Below, piece by piece: positions 10,369 through 19,150 of a stretch of 64,000 nucleotides of DNA. Every line of letters begins with the position of its first letter. Position 1 is the first letter of the stretch. This DNA comes from Aureimonas psammosilenae. GTDB taxonomy: Bacteria > Pseudomonadota > Alphaproteobacteria > Rhizobiales > Rhizobiaceae. A program made the translations under genes and the position numbers. The DNA lies in NCBI RefSeq assembly GCF_009176975.1, contig NZ_WEZG01000006.1, positions 186,001 to 250,000 of the forward strand, in the 5' to 3' direction. The notes beneath the pieces were generated by a model that saw only the letters and a list, made by a program, of their open reading frames with translations, was not told where the DNA came from and did not search any database.

Positions 10369-11622
10369 ATGGCGGACGCAACACAGGACGGCGGGTCGGT
10401 TGGCGCTGAATTCGACATCGTGGTGGCGGGGGCCGGCTATGTCGGCCTGTCCACGGCGGTGGCGATCGCCGATGCCGCGCCCTCCTTGCGCATTCTCGTG
10501 GTGGACGCCGCGCCGGACGAGGCGTGGCGGCGCGACACGCGCGCTTCCGCCGTCGCGGCGGCCGCCATACGGATGCTGACGCGTCTCGGCGTTTGGCAGG
10601 GGATCGAGCACGAGGCCCAGCCGATCACGGAAATGATCGTCACCGATTCCAAGACCGGCGACGTGGTGCGGCCGGTCTTTCTCACCTTCGGCGGCGAGGC
10701 CTCGCCCGGCGAGCCCTTCGCCAACATGGTGCCGAACGTCGCGGTGAACGGCGCCTTGCGCGAGCGCGCGGCCGCGCTCGGCATCGCCATCCGCCAGGGC
10801 GTCGCGGTGTCGGGCTTCATTCAAGAGCCCGCGTGCCTTGCGATCGAACTCGGGGACCGCACCACCCTTCGCGCGCGCCTCCTCATTGCCGCCGACGGGG
10901 TGAAGTCCACGATCCGCGACATGGCGGGCATCCGCACGGTGACGCGCGACTATGGGCAGTCCGGCATCGTCTGCACGGTGAAACACGAGCGCCCCCACAA
11001 CGGGCGCGCGGTGGAGCATTTCCTGCCGGCCGGCCCCTTCGCCATCCTGCCCTTGCGGAACAACCGTTCGTCGCTCGTTTGGACGGAATCGCGGCGCGAC
11101 GCCGAGCGGCTTCTGGCCGGCGACGCCTTTTTGTTCGAGATCGAGCTGGAACAGCGCTTCGGCCGCGAGCTCGGCCGGATCGAGGTGGAAGGCGCTCCCC
11201 GCGCTTTTCCGCTGGGCTTGACCGTCGCGCGCGACTTCGTGAAACCGCGCGTGGCGCTCGTCGGCGACGCCGCGCACGCCATCCATCCGATCGCCGGCCA
11301 GGGCCTCAATCTCGGCTTCAAGGATGCGGCGGCGCTGGCCGAAGTGGTGGTGGAAGCGGCGCGGATCGGGCGCGACATCGGGGCGCTCGACACGTTGGAA
11401 ACCTATCAGCGCTGGCGGCGCTTCGACACGGTGCGCATGGGCGTCACCACGGATGTCCTCAACACGCTTTTCGCCAACGACAATCCGGCGGTTCGCGCCA
11501 TCCGCTCCTTCGGCCTGTCCCTGGTGGACCGCGCCCCGGCGCTGAAGGATTATTTCATCGGCGAGGCGGCGGGGCGCACACGCGGGCCTGCCCCGAGGCT
11601 CCTGAAGGGGGAGGCGATCTGA
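10369..11622 (+). CDS. UbiH/UbiF/COQ6-family FAD monooxygenase (ubiquinone biosynthesis hydroxylase)
   Basis: About 417 residues. FAD signatures in order: DIVVAGAGYVGLSTAVAIA (Rossmann GxGxxG), LIAADGVKSTIRDMAGI (DG motif), and VALVGDAAHAIHPIAGQGLNLGFKDAAALAE (GD motif with the GQGxN tail typical of UbiH-type enzymes). Such enzymes hydroxylate the ubiquinone ring; alphaproteobacteria often use one broad enzyme of this family, so the exact ring position cannot be told. The ATG at 10369 follows GGGAACGA; an in-frame ATG at 10348 would add seven residues. Confidence 0.9.
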   Translation: MADATQDGGSVGAEFDIVVAGAGYVGLSTAVAIADAAPSLRILVVDAAPDEAWRRDTRASAVAAAAIRMLTRLGVWQGIEHEAQPITEMIVTDSKTGDVVRPVFLTFGGEASPGEPFANMVPNVAVNGALRERAAALGIAIRQGVAVSGFIQEPACLAIELGDRTTLRARLLIAADGVKSTIRDMAGIRTVTRDYGQSGIVCTVKHERPHNGRAVEHFLPAGPFAILPLRNNRSSLVWTESRRDAERLLAGDAFLFEIELEQRFGRELGRIEVEGAPRAFPLGLTVARDFVKPRVALVGDAAHAIHPIAGQGLNLGFKDAAALAEVVVEAARIGRDIGALDTLETYQRWRRFDTVRMGVTTDVLNTLFANDNPAVRAIRSFGLSLVDRAPALKDYFIGEAAGRTRGPAPRLLKGEAI

Positions 11623-11641
11623 ACCGCCACCCCCTCGCCGT

Positions 11642-11899
11642 TCAAAGGCCGAAGCGCGAGCCCGGCGCACCGTTCTGCGTGCGCAGGAGAAGATCGGCCG
11701 CCGACGAGATCATCTCTTCGAAATAGCGCTCTTGAAGGGCGGCTTCCCGTTCCTCCTGCTTGTCGGAAGAGGGCGCGGGGGCGGGAACCACCCTCGCCTC
11801 GCTCCGCTCTCGCGCGGCACCGCTGCCTTGCACGGCAGGCGTGGGGCCTGCCGGCATGAAGGCGACGGCGCCGAAAAGAGAATAGCTTGTGGCGATCAT
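11642..11899 (-). CDS. small hypothetical protein
   Basis: An 85-residue frame starting at an ATG preceded by GAAGGATGATCG, a good ribosome site. The N-terminus MIATSYSLFGAVAFMPAGP is mildly hydrophobic. The middle is Pro/Ala/Glu-rich, and the C-terminus (EEREAALQERYFEEMISSAADLLLR) is predicted helical. It resembles no family I know. It is convergent with the ubiquinone hydroxylase (19 bases apart) and divergent from the cys operon, so it is a single-gene unit. Confidence 0.55.
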   Translation of the reverse strand: MIATSYSLFGAVAFMPAGPTPAVQGSGAARERSEARVVPAPAPSSDKQEEREAALQERYFEEMISSAADLLLRTQNGAPGSRFGL

Positions 11900-12211
11900 C
11901 GATCATCCTTCACGGGGGAGAAGAATAGGTCGGGCATCGAACGCCGGACCCTGCTGGTGGTTCGACTCATAGGGCCGGGAGCCTCGATTTTGTGTTGCGG
12001 GATTGGTTCGAATTCGAACGATCCGCCGGGCTTGGGTCTCGGCCGTCGGGCCAACCGCGCCCTTCGTGGGGCAAAATCTTCCCCGGATCGCCCCTCATAG
12101 GAAAATCCTTGCGGCGCAACCTTCGCGGCTTGCCCCTATTTAGAAGCGATACAAGCTTGGGCGCTCGCAGCCCGAGCCTTTTCGCGTCCTTTGAAGGATC
12201 GAAGACCGGGC
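11900..12211. other. 312-base intergenic region upstream of the cys operon
   Basis: No gene is visible. It separates a leftward small gene from the rightward cysteine operon and should hold both promoters. The clearest element is a perfect 14-bp palindrome, listed separately. No siroheme synthase gene (cysG), which often heads this operon in relatives, is found here. Confidence 0.6.
12006..12019. promoter_or_regulatory. perfect palindrome, candidate operator of the cys operon
   Basis: GTTCGAATTCGAAC is its own reverse complement over all 14 bases and lies 193 bases upstream of the first cys operon gene. It differs from the alphaproteobacterial LexA direct repeat (GTTC-N7-GTTC). The binding protein is unknown. 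Confidence 0.4.
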
Positions 12212-12601
12212 ATGGCCAAAGACATCAAGGCAGGACCGAAGGCGACGCCGAAAAGCAAGGGACCGCCCTTGCCCGTGGTTCTGTCGGCCAACGACCTTCT
12301 GGAAGGCGACGTCGTGTTCCTGAGCGCGGACAAGGGCGGGTGGACGCGCGATCCGGCGCTCGCCCGCGTCGCGCACGATCCGGAAGCCGCCGAGGCCATG
12401 CAGGTCGAGGCGGCCGTGGACTTTCGCGCCAACCGCATCGTCGATCCCTATCTCGTGCCCGTGAAGGTGGAGGCGAACGGTCTGGCCGTCGCGCTGCATT
12501 TCCGTGAGGCCATCCGCCAGAAGGGCCCGACCGTCCATCCCGATTTCGGCAAGAAGGCCGAGTTCGGCAACGAATACCCGACCTCCAGCGTCGAGGGATA
12601 A
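12212..12601 (+). CDS. DUF2849 domain protein, first gene of the sulfate assimilation operon
   Basis: A 129-residue soluble protein: PPLPVVLSANDLLEGDVVFLSADKGGW near the start, then ARVAHDPEAAEAM and RNRIVDPYLVPV-type segments seen in DUF2849 proteins. These short proteins sit immediately before cysI in many alphaproteobacteria, usually after cysG; no biochemical role is established. I chose the ATG at 12212 rather than the in-frame TTG at 12191. cysI starts four bases after its stop. A role alongside sulfite reductase is an inference from position only. Confidence 0.85.
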   Translation: MAKDIKAGPKATPKSKGPPLPVVLSANDLLEGDVVFLSADKGGWTRDPALARVAHDPEAAEAMQVEAAVDFRANRIVDPYLVPVKVEANGLAVALHFREAIRQKGPTVHPDFGKKAEFGNEYPTSSVEG

Positions 12602-12605
12602 GTCG

Positions 12606-14300
12606 ATGTACCGCTACGACGAATTCGACGAGCGCTTCGTGCGCGAGCGCGTTGCCCAGTTCAAGGACCAGGTGGAACGCCGTCTCGACGGCTCCCTGTC
12701 GGACGACGAGTTCAAGCCGCTGCGCCTGAAGAACGGCCTTTATCTCCAGCTTCACGCCTATATGCTGCGCGTCGCCGTGCCCTACGGCACGCTGAACTCC
12801 AAGCAGTTGCGCCAACTGGCGCTGATCGCCGAGAAGTTCGACAAGGGCTACGCGCACTTCACCACGCGCCAGAACCTGCAATACAACTGGCCGAAGCTGA
12901 AGGACGTGCCGGAGATCCTCAATCTCCTCGCCGATGTCGAGATGCACTGCATCCAGACGTCTGGCAACTGCATCCGCAACGTCACCGCCGACCAGTTCTC
13001 CGGCGTCGCCTTGGACGAGGTCGAGGACCCGCGCCCGACCGCTGAGCTGATCCGGCAATGGTCGAGCCTTCATCCCGAATTCGTTTGGCTTCCCCGCAAG
13101 TTCAAGATCGCCGTGACGGGCGCCGAGCACGACCGCGCCGCGATCAAGGCGCACGATATCGGCTTGAAGGTCCGGCGCCATCCCGAGACGGGTGAGATCG
13201 GCTATCAGGTGCTGGTGGGCGGCGGTCTCGGCCGCACGCCGATGATCGGCAAGGTGGTGCGCGAGTTCCTGCCCAAGGACGAGCTGCTCGCCTATCTCGA
13301 AGCCATCATGCGCGTTTACAACGCGGAAGGGCGGCGCGACAACAAGTTCAAGGCGCGCGTCAAGATCCTCGTCCACGAAACGGGCACGGAAGAATTCGTG
13401 CGCCGCGTCGAGGCGGAATACGCCCTTCTCGATGGTCCGACGATCAACGCGCCGATGGAGGAAGTGGAGCGCATCGCCCGCTACTTCGCCCCGCCCGCCT
13501 ACGAGACGCTGCCGGAAACCTCCGAGAAGCTCGCCGCCGCGCGCCGCGCCGATCCCACGCTCGACCGCTTCGTGGAACAGAACGGCTTTAGGCACAAGCA
13601 GCCGGGTTACATCGCGCTGACCGTGTCCTTGAAGCCGGTTGGCGGCATTCCGGGCGACATGACGGATGCGCAGATGCGCGCCTTCGCGGACATCGCGGAA
13701 CGCTATTCCTTCGACGAGCTGCGCGTCACCCATTCGCAGAACCTCGTTCTGCCGCATGTGCGCCAGGACGATGTGGCCGAAGTCTTCGCGGCGCTGAAGG
13801 CGGCGGGACTAGAGACGGCCAATGCCGGGCTCGTCACCGACATCATCGCCTGCCCCGGCTTGGATTATTGCGCGCTGGCCACCGCCCGCTCGATCGGCAT
13901 CGCGCAGGAAATCTCCAAGACCTTCGGCGAGGAAGCGCGCCAGCGCGAAGTCGGGCCGCTGCAGATCAAGATTTCCGGCTGCATCAATGCTTGCGGCCAC
14001 CACCATGTCGGCCATATCGGAATCTTGGGGATCGAGAAGTCCGGCAAGGAGAACTACCAGATCACGGTGGGCGGCGACGCTTCGGAGAACGCGGCACTTG
14101 GCGAGCGCGTCGGGCCGGGCATCGACGGCGCCGACGTGCCGGGCGCGATCGAGGCGCTGGTCGCCCGCTACATGATCGAGCGCCAGGACGGCGAGACCTT
14201 CATCGATACGGTGAAGCGCGCCGGGCTCGATCCCTTCAAGGAAAGCTTCACTTCCTACGTCGCCGAGAAGACGGGAACGCCTGCGGGAGAACTCGCATGA
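12606..14300 (+). CDS. cysI: sulfite reductase haemoprotein (nitrite/sulfite reductase)
   Basis: A 564-residue sirohaem/[4Fe-4S] enzyme that reduces sulfite to sulfide with six electrons. Two ferredoxin-like and two sirohaem-binding halves are visible, including AHFTTRQNLQYNWPKL and TSGNCIRNVT in the first half. The cluster cysteines are in CPGLDYC (CX5C) and SGCINACGHH (CX3C), around residues 418-465. The ATG at 12606 follows GAGGGATAAG. The next gene starts inside its stop codon (ATGA). The family includes sulfite and assimilatory nitrite reductases; the surrounding cys genes favour sulfite. Confidence 0.95.
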   Translation: MYRYDEFDERFVRERVAQFKDQVERRLDGSLSDDEFKPLRLKNGLYLQLHAYMLRVAVPYGTLNSKQLRQLALIAEKFDKGYAHFTTRQNLQYNWPKLKDVPEILNLLADVEMHCIQTSGNCIRNVTADQFSGVALDEVEDPRPTAELIRQWSSLHPEFVWLPRKFKIAVTGAEHDRAAIKAHDIGLKVRRHPETGEIGYQVLVGGGLGRTPMIGKVVREFLPKDELLAYLEAIMRVYNAEGRRDNKFKARVKILVHETGTEEFVRRVEAEYALLDGPTINAPMEEVERIARYFAPPAYETLPETSEKLAAARRADPTLDRFVEQNGFRHKQPGYIALTVSLKPVGGIPGDMTDAQMRAFADIAERYSFDELRVTHSQNLVLPHVRQDDVAEVFAALKAAGLETANAGLVTDIIACPGLDYCALATARSIGIAQEISKTFGEEARQREVGPLQIKISGCINACGHHHVGHIGILGIEKSGKENYQITVGGDASENAALGERVGPGIDGADVPGAIEALVARYMIERQDGETFIDTVKRAGLDPFKESFTSYVAEKTGTPAGELA

Positions 14301-14812
14301 GCCTTCTGATCGGCGCCGAGGGCGTCAGACCCGACGCCTATCAGCCGGTGGAGGACTGCGCCGACCTGTCGCTCACGGACGGGCCGGTTCTCGTGCCGCT
14401 CACCGTCATCGACGAAGCGCTGACGCATCGCCGCAACGAGCGCATCGGGCTCCTTCTCGCCAACGATATCGGCGTCGACGCGGTGCGCGATTATCTGGGT
14501 AGCGTGTCGCTGATCGCCGTCACCTTCCCGAGCTTTTCGGACGGGCGCGGCTTCACGCTCGCCCGGCGTCTGCGTCGCGCAGGCTTCCAAGGCACGCTGC
14601 GAGCCCGCGGGCCACTCATTGCCGACGAGTTCTACGACGCGCTGGCCTGCGGCTTCGACGAGGTCGAACTGCCGGACGAGATGGCCGCCCGCCAGCCGCC
14701 CGAGCAATGGCTGCGCCAGAAGTCGATCGTCACCGCCTACTACCAGAACGGCTACGGCGAGGGGCAAAGCATCCTCGAACAGCGCATGGCCGCGCGAAAG
14801 GCCGCCGAATGA
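14297..14812 (+). CDS. DUF934 domain protein of the sulfate assimilation operon
   Basis: A 171-residue soluble protein. It shows the DUF934 core: VPLTVIDEAL..RNERIGLLLANDIGVDAV, then VTFPSFSDGRGFTLARRLRR and GPLIADEFYDALACGFDEVELPD. These proteins lie between cysI and cysH across Proteobacteria and are often called putative oxidoreductases, but no activity is established. Start and stop both overlap neighbours by four bases (ATGA), so synthesis is probably coupled to CysI and CysH. Confidence 0.92.
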   Translation: MSLLIGAEGVRPDAYQPVEDCADLSLTDGPVLVPLTVIDEALTHRRNERIGLLLANDIGVDAVRDYLGSVSLIAVTFPSFSDGRGFTLARRLRRAGFQGTLRARGPLIADEFYDALACGFDEVELPDEMAARQPPEQWLRQKSIVTAYYQNGYGEGQSILEQRMAARKAAE

Positions 14813-15600
14813 GTGCCGACCTTCGCGCCCTGTCGCATGAGCTGGATGCCGCCTTTCCGCATCTGACGCCGGCCGAGCGCCTCGCGGCCCTCGTGGAGCG
14901 CGTGCCGGGCCGCGTGGTGTTCACCACGAGTCTGGGCATCGAGGACCAGATGATCACGCATCTGATCTTCTCGCAGAAGCTTCCCGTCGAGGTGAAGACG
15001 CTCGATACCGGCCGCCTGTTTCCCGAGGCCTACACGGTCTGGCGCGAAACCGAGGAAAAATACGGTCGGCGCATCCGGGCGGTTTATCCGAACGGCGCGG
15101 CGCTGGAGGAACTCGTCAACGACCAGGGCATCGACGGCCTTTACTACGCGCCGGAATTTCGCAAGGCCTGCTGCGGCGTCCGAAAGGTGGAGCCGCTGGC
15201 TCGTGCGCTGGAAGGCGCGAGCGGCTGGATCACCGGCCTTCGCCGCGACCAGTCGGCCAACCGCCAGGGCATGGAGTTCGTCGGCTGGGACGAGGGTCGG
15301 GGCCTTCTGAAGGCCAATCCGCTCTTCGATTGGACGCGCGAGGAAATCCGCGTCTTCACCGAGGAAGAGAAAGTGCCGGTGAACGCGCTTCACGCACAAG
15401 GCTTCCTGTCCATCGGCTGCGCGCCCTGCACGCGGGCTGTGAAGCCGGGCGAGCCGGAGCGCGCGGGGCGCTGGTGGTGGGAAGAGGAGACGCTGCGCGA
15501 ATGCGGTCTCCATGTCGAGGCCGACGGGCGCGTCACCCGCGCCAAGCTCGTTCCCGGCACAAACCACGGCGACGCCGCCTTCGAGGGACCGACCCAATGA
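14809..15600 (+). CDS. cysH: assimilatory APS reductase (CysH, [4Fe-4S] type)
   Basis: A 263-residue thioredoxin-dependent reductase of the PAPS reductase fold. It has the [12 protein letters not shown] nucleotide loop and [10 protein letters not shown]. Two cysteine pairs, ACCGVRK near residue 120 and GCAPCTR near 205, mark the iron-sulfur type that uses adenylyl sulfate (APS) directly. That fits the lack of a CysC kinase domain in CysN. The product, sulfite, feeds CysI. Both ends overlap neighbours by ATGA. Confidence 0.95.
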   Translation: MSADLRALSHELDAAFPHLTPAERLAALVERVPGRVVFTTSLGIEDQMITHLIFSQKLPVEVKTLDTGRLFPEAYTVWRETEEKYGRRIRAVYPNGAALEELVNDQGIDGLYYAPEFRKACCGVRKVEPLARALEGASGWITGLRRDQSANRQGMEFVGWDEGRGLLKANPLFDWTREEIRVFTEEEKVPVNALHAQGFLSIGCAPCTRAVKPGEPERAGRWWWEEETLRECGLHVEADGRVTRAKLVPGTNHGDAAFEGPTQ

Positions 15601-16499
15601 AGCCGATGACCCACCTCCAACGGCTCGAAGCCGAGTCGATCTATATCATCCGGGAAGTCGCGGCGACCGCCGAGAACCCCGTGATGCTGTATTCCATCGG
15701 CAAGGATTCGGCCGTGATGCTGCATCTGGCGCTGAAAGCCTTCGCGCCCGGCCCCCTGCCCTTTCCCTTGATGCATGTCGACACGACCTGGAAGTTCCGG
15801 GAAATGATCGAGCATCGCGACCGCCTGCCGGAACGGCTCGGCGTGAAAATGATCGTCTACACCAACCAGGAAGGCCTGAAGGCGGGCATCAACCCCTTCG
15901 CGTCCGGTTCGCGCGTCCATACCGACGTGATGAAGACCGAAGCGCTGAAGCAGGCGCTGACGAAATACAAGTTCGACGCGGCCTTCGGCGGCGCGCGGCG
16001 CGACGAAGAGAAGTCGCGCGCCAAGGAGCGCGTGTTCTCCTTGCGCTCGGCCGAGCATCGCTGGGAACCGAAGAACCAGCGTCCCGAGCCCTGGCACCTT
16101 TTCAACACCCGCAAGCGCGCCGGCGAGAGCTTCCGCGTGTTTCCCCTGTCCAATTGGACGGAAGGCGATGTGTGGGACTATATCGCGCTGGAAAACATCG
16201 ACGTCGTGCCGCTTTATTTCGCCAAGCCGAGGCCGGTGGTGGAGCGCGACGGCACGCTCATCATGCGCGACGACGAGCGCATGGAGTTGAAGCCCGGCGA
16301 GGTGGTCGAGGACCGCATGGTACGCTTCCGCACGCTCGGCGATTATCCGCTGACCGGAGCGGTCGAGTCCCATGCCGCGACCCTGCCCGCCATCATCGAG
16401 GAAATGCGTTCCTCGCGTTCCTCCGAGCGCCAGGGCCGCGTGATCGACCGCGACGGCGGCGCTTCCATGGAAGAAAAGAAGCAGGAAGGCTATTTCTGA
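15597..16499 (+). CDS. cysD: sulfate adenylyltransferase subunit 2
   Basis: A 300-residue catalytic subunit of ATP sulfurylase, which makes APS from ATP and sulfate. Family signatures: the PP-loop [47 protein letters not shown], and the C-terminal [21 protein letters not shown]. Length is normal. The start overlaps the cysH stop (ATGA), and cysN begins two bases after the stop. Confidence 0.97.
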   Translation: MKPMTHLQRLEAESIYIIREVAATAENPVMLYSIGKDSAVMLHLALKAFAPGPLPFPLMHVDTTWKFREMIEHRDRLPERLGVKMIVYTNQEGLKAGINPFASGSRVHTDVMKTEALKQALTKYKFDAAFGGARRDEEKSRAKERVFSLRSAEHRWEPKNQRPEPWHLFNTRKRAGESFRVFPLSNWTEGDVWDYIALENIDVVPLYFAKPRPVVERDGTLIMRDDERMELKPGEVVEDRMVRFRTLGDYPLTGAVESHAATLPAIIEEMRSSRSSERQGRVIDRDGGASMEEKKQEGYF

Positions 16500-16501
16500 C
16501 G

Positions 16502-18169
16502 ATGACTTCCGCTGCAGTCCGGATTCTTGACGCCGAGTTCGCCGGCCCCGCGCCGGATCGCGAGGCGATCACCCCGGCCCTTGGGGCCCGCCCGAGTTCC
16601 CTTCTTCATTTCATCACCTGCGGCTCGGTGGACGACGGCAAGTCGACGCTGATCGGCCGCCTGCTTTACGACGCCGGCGCGGTTTTCGACGACCAGTTGG
16701 AGACCCTGGAGCGCGACTCCAAGAAGTTCGGCACCACCGGCGGCGGGCTCGACTTCGCGCTTCTCGTCGATGGCCTGTCGGCCGAGCGCGAGCAGGGCAT
16801 CACCATCGACGTCGCCTACCGCTATTTCTCGACGCAAAAGCGCGCCTTCATCATCGCCGACACGCCCGGCCACGAGCAATATACCCGCAACATGGCCACC
16901 GGCGCGTCCGACGCCGAACTCGCCGTGATCCTGGTGGACGCGAGGAAGGGCATCCTGCCCCAAACGCGCCGCCATTCCTTCATCACCTCGATGCTCGGCG
17001 TCAAAAGCGTCGTGATCGCCATCAACAAGATGGATCTCGTCGATTTCGACCAGGCCACGTTCGAGCGCATCGTCGCCGATTACGAGGCGATCCTTCCCTC
17101 GCTCGGCTTCACCGACGTCGCCTATATTCCGCTCTCGGCCAAGAACGGCGACAACATCATCGCGCCGTCCGCCAACACGCCCTGGTACAAGGGCCGCACG
17201 CTTCTCGACCATCTGGAAACCGTGCGCCCGACGACGCTGGACGAGGAGAACGAGCCCTTCCGCCTGCCCGTGCAATGGGTGAACCGCCCGAACCTCGACT
17301 TCCGGGGTTTCGCCGGCACTGTGGCGGGCGGGCGCATCCGCACGGGCGAGGCCGTGACCTCGCTCCCGTCCGGCCGCTCGGCCCATGTGAAGGCGATCTT
17401 CGGCCCGAACGGCGAGGTCGCGGAGGCTGCCGCCGGCGAGGCGGTGACGCTGACGCTCACCGACGAGATCGACGCCTCGCGCGGCGACGTGATCGTGGCG
17501 GCGGGCGACCACGCCGCGCCCCATCGCAGCGTCAAGGCCGAGATCCTCTGGATGGTGGACCGGCCCCTGATCGCCGGCTCGCGCCTCGTCGCGCGCCTTG
17601 GCACGTCCCAGTCGCCGGCTTCCGTGCGCTCGCTCGACGCCGCCGTCGACATCCACACCTACGGCACGCGCCCCGCCAGCGCCCTTCTGATGAACGAGAT
17701 CGGCCGCGTGACGGTCGCCTTCGATCGCCCCACCGTGTGCCTGCCCTATGCCGAGAACCGCGAGCTCGGCGCCTTTATCCTGATCGACCAACTGTCCAAC
17801 GAGACGGTGGCGCTCGGTCTGGTGCGCGAAGTCGGCGCGGATGTCGCCCCCAGCGAAACGGCTGAGACGGAAATCGAAGCGCCCGCCACGGCGCCCGACA
17901 ACGCCGCCGAGCGCATCGGCCATGCCTGGCTCGGCACGGATGCGCGCCGGCACCCGGAGCGGGTCGGGGGCGTGGTGCGCTTCCGCCTTCTCGGCGCGCT
18001 GCTCGTCGGCGTTCTCGGCTTCTTCTTCGGCCTCGGTTTCGGTGGCGCGTTCGCGCTCGGCCTCGCCGATTTCGCGCTTCGGCCCTTCCTGCGCCTTCTG
18101 GTGGACCGCACGGAAAGGAAGCCCGTGCCCCGCACGCCCGGCACCGTGGACGGGGGCGAAGGCATATGA
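16502..18169 (+). CDS. cysN: sulfate adenylyltransferase subunit 1 with hydrophobic C-terminal tail
   Basis: A 555-residue protein. Residues 1 to about 445 are a normal CysN GTPase that drives CysD: Walker A GSVDDGKSTLIGRL, DTPGHEQYTRNM, NKMDLVDF, then beta-barrels ending FILIDQLSNETVALGLV. The last 110 residues are not a CysC kinase (no second P-loop). They hold a polar linker and a strongly hydrophobic stretch around residues 495-535 (FRLLGALLVGVLGFFFGLGF..), long enough for one or two membrane helices, then a basic end. This suggests membrane attachment of ATP sulfurylase. The next small membrane protein starts inside the stop codon. Confidence 0.93.
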   Translation: MTSAAVRILDAEFAGPAPDREAITPALGARPSSLLHFITCGSVDDGKSTLIGRLLYDAGAVFDDQLETLERDSKKFGTTGGGLDFALLVDGLSAEREQGITIDVAYRYFSTQKRAFIIADTPGHEQYTRNMATGASDAELAVILVDARKGILPQTRRHSFITSMLGVKSVVIAINKMDLVDFDQATFERIVADYEAILPSLGFTDVAYIPLSAKNGDNIIAPSANTPWYKGRTLLDHLETVRPTTLDEENEPFRLPVQWVNRPNLDFRGFAGTVAGGRIRTGEAVTSLPSGRSAHVKAIFGPNGEVAEAAAGEAVTLTLTDEIDASRGDVIVAAGDHAAPHRSVKAEILWMVDRPLIAGSRLVARLGTSQSPASVRSLDAAVDIHTYGTRPASALLMNEIGRVTVAFDRPTVCLPYAENRELGAFILIDQLSNETVALGLVREVGADVAPSETAETEIEAPATAPDNAAERIGHAWLGTDARRHPERVGGVVRFRLLGALLVGVLGFFFGLGFGGAFALGLADFALRPFLRLLVDRTERKPVPRTPGTVDGGEGI

Positions 18170-18297
18170 ACGAGGGTTTCGAAGAGCGACTGCGGCTCGC
18201 CTGGCGCGCCGTCCATCGCACCCCTTACGCGGATGCGGCGCTTTTCGCCGTGTCCGCCGGCATCTGCCTCGCGCTGACGACGGGGCTTATCCGGTGA
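18166..18297 (+). CDS. 43-residue single-TM protein coupled to cysN
   Basis: A short frame, MNEGFEERLRLAWRAV.., overlapping the cysN stop by ATGA as the other cys operon junctions do. An amphipathic basic N-terminal half is followed by one hydrophobic helix (about residues 25-42, ADAALFAVSAGICLALTTGL). The coupling and high-GC codon use argue that it is real. It has no family I know. Its position beside the hydrophobic CysN tail suggests a membrane partner of CysN, which is inference. Confidence 0.6.
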   Translation: MNEGFEERLRLAWRAVHRTPYADAALFAVSAGICLALTTGLIR

Positions 18298-18300
18298 AAC

Positions 18301-18942
18301 TTAAGGTAGTTCGGCTTTCCCTGATTTCTTATAGTCGACTAGCTGCTCAACTCGACGATAGAGACCTAAATATATTTGGACTGTTGCCTCTGGATCTTTC
18401 GTCGAAGCCTCAGCTTTTTCCAACCCTCCAATCTTCATAATGCTGTCCAGTTGCTTCGCTCCTTCTTTAAGGAATTTTATTTCTTCGCGACGCAAATCAA
18501 AAAGCTCTTTTCTGTCTTCTCGTTGACGCTTTCGTATTTCAAATACTCCCTTTCTAATTCTCATATATACTTGATGACAAACACCAATAGAAGCAGCAAC
18601 TGAACTAACCGATGCTGCAACCTTTGCAATCGTGGGTGCATCAGCAATTATTTCAATCCAGCCTGGCGAATTGTATTTGATCGATTTCACTTTTAATGTC
18701 GCCTCTCCAGGCGAATTCCTTCGTAAATAACTATAGAAATTTACAGTTCCGTATCCGCCACCATCTGAGATTTTTTCAATCCCGCCAAAGCTAGACATAA
18801 TATGGTCGCTTGATCGGTCACTCAGAGCATATAGAGCAAGGTATACCTGATCGATCAATTTTGGATATTCACTTAAGTTATGAAACGTCCAGTGACCGTC
18901 GATAAGTATACTATAGGGTGCTCTCGCGTCAGGCGCATCCAT
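18301..18942 (-). CDS. orphan AT-rich hypothetical protein
   Basis: A 213-residue protein from DNA clearly poorer in GC than all its neighbours, with codons such as ATA, TTA and AAT that are rare elsewhere here. The N-terminal 90 residues look globular (YPKLIDQVYLALYAL.., then a beta-rich stretch ending IKYNSPGWIEII). A short hydrophobic segment (VAASVSSVAASIGVCHQVYM) follows, then a long charged helix likely to form a coiled coil (EIRKRQREDRKELFDLRREEIKFLKEG). I recognise no family. The layout resembles accessory proteins of mobile or defence regions, but that is only resemblance. It is almost certainly horizontally acquired. Confidence 0.7.
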   Translation of the reverse strand: MDAPDARAPYSILIDGHWTFHNLSEYPKLIDQVYLALYALSDRSSDHIMSSFGGIEKISDGGGYGTVNFYSYLRRNSPGEATLKVKSIKYNSPGWIEIIADAPTIAKVAASVSSVAASIGVCHQVYMRIRKGVFEIRKRQREDRKELFDLRREEIKFLKEGAKQLDSIMKIGGLEKAEASTKDPEATVQIYLGLYRRVEQLVDYKKSGKAELP

Positions 18943-19150
18943 GTGAGATCATTTCCGGAATCAGGCCATATTTAGAGTATCGTGCGGGAACGCCGCGACA
19001 GACACAACCCCGCCGGATGTCCATCCCCAACCCATGCTTTTTAGAGGATGTTACGCCGTTGATCCCATGAAGGGGTACCCAATGCCCTGCCATAATTGCT
19101 GGACATGTCTGGCCCCCGCCATCATCGCAAAATCAGCCAGCTTAGTAAAA
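18943..19150. other. 208-base AT-richer spacer of the acquired islet
   Basis: It holds the promoter of the orphan gene and a short in-frame stretch on the minus strand (19046-19147, ending in a stop) reading DFTKLADFAMMAGARHVQQL onward. That stretch could be the end of a decayed gene. No inverted terminal repeats or target duplications were found by eye. Confidence 0.35.
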
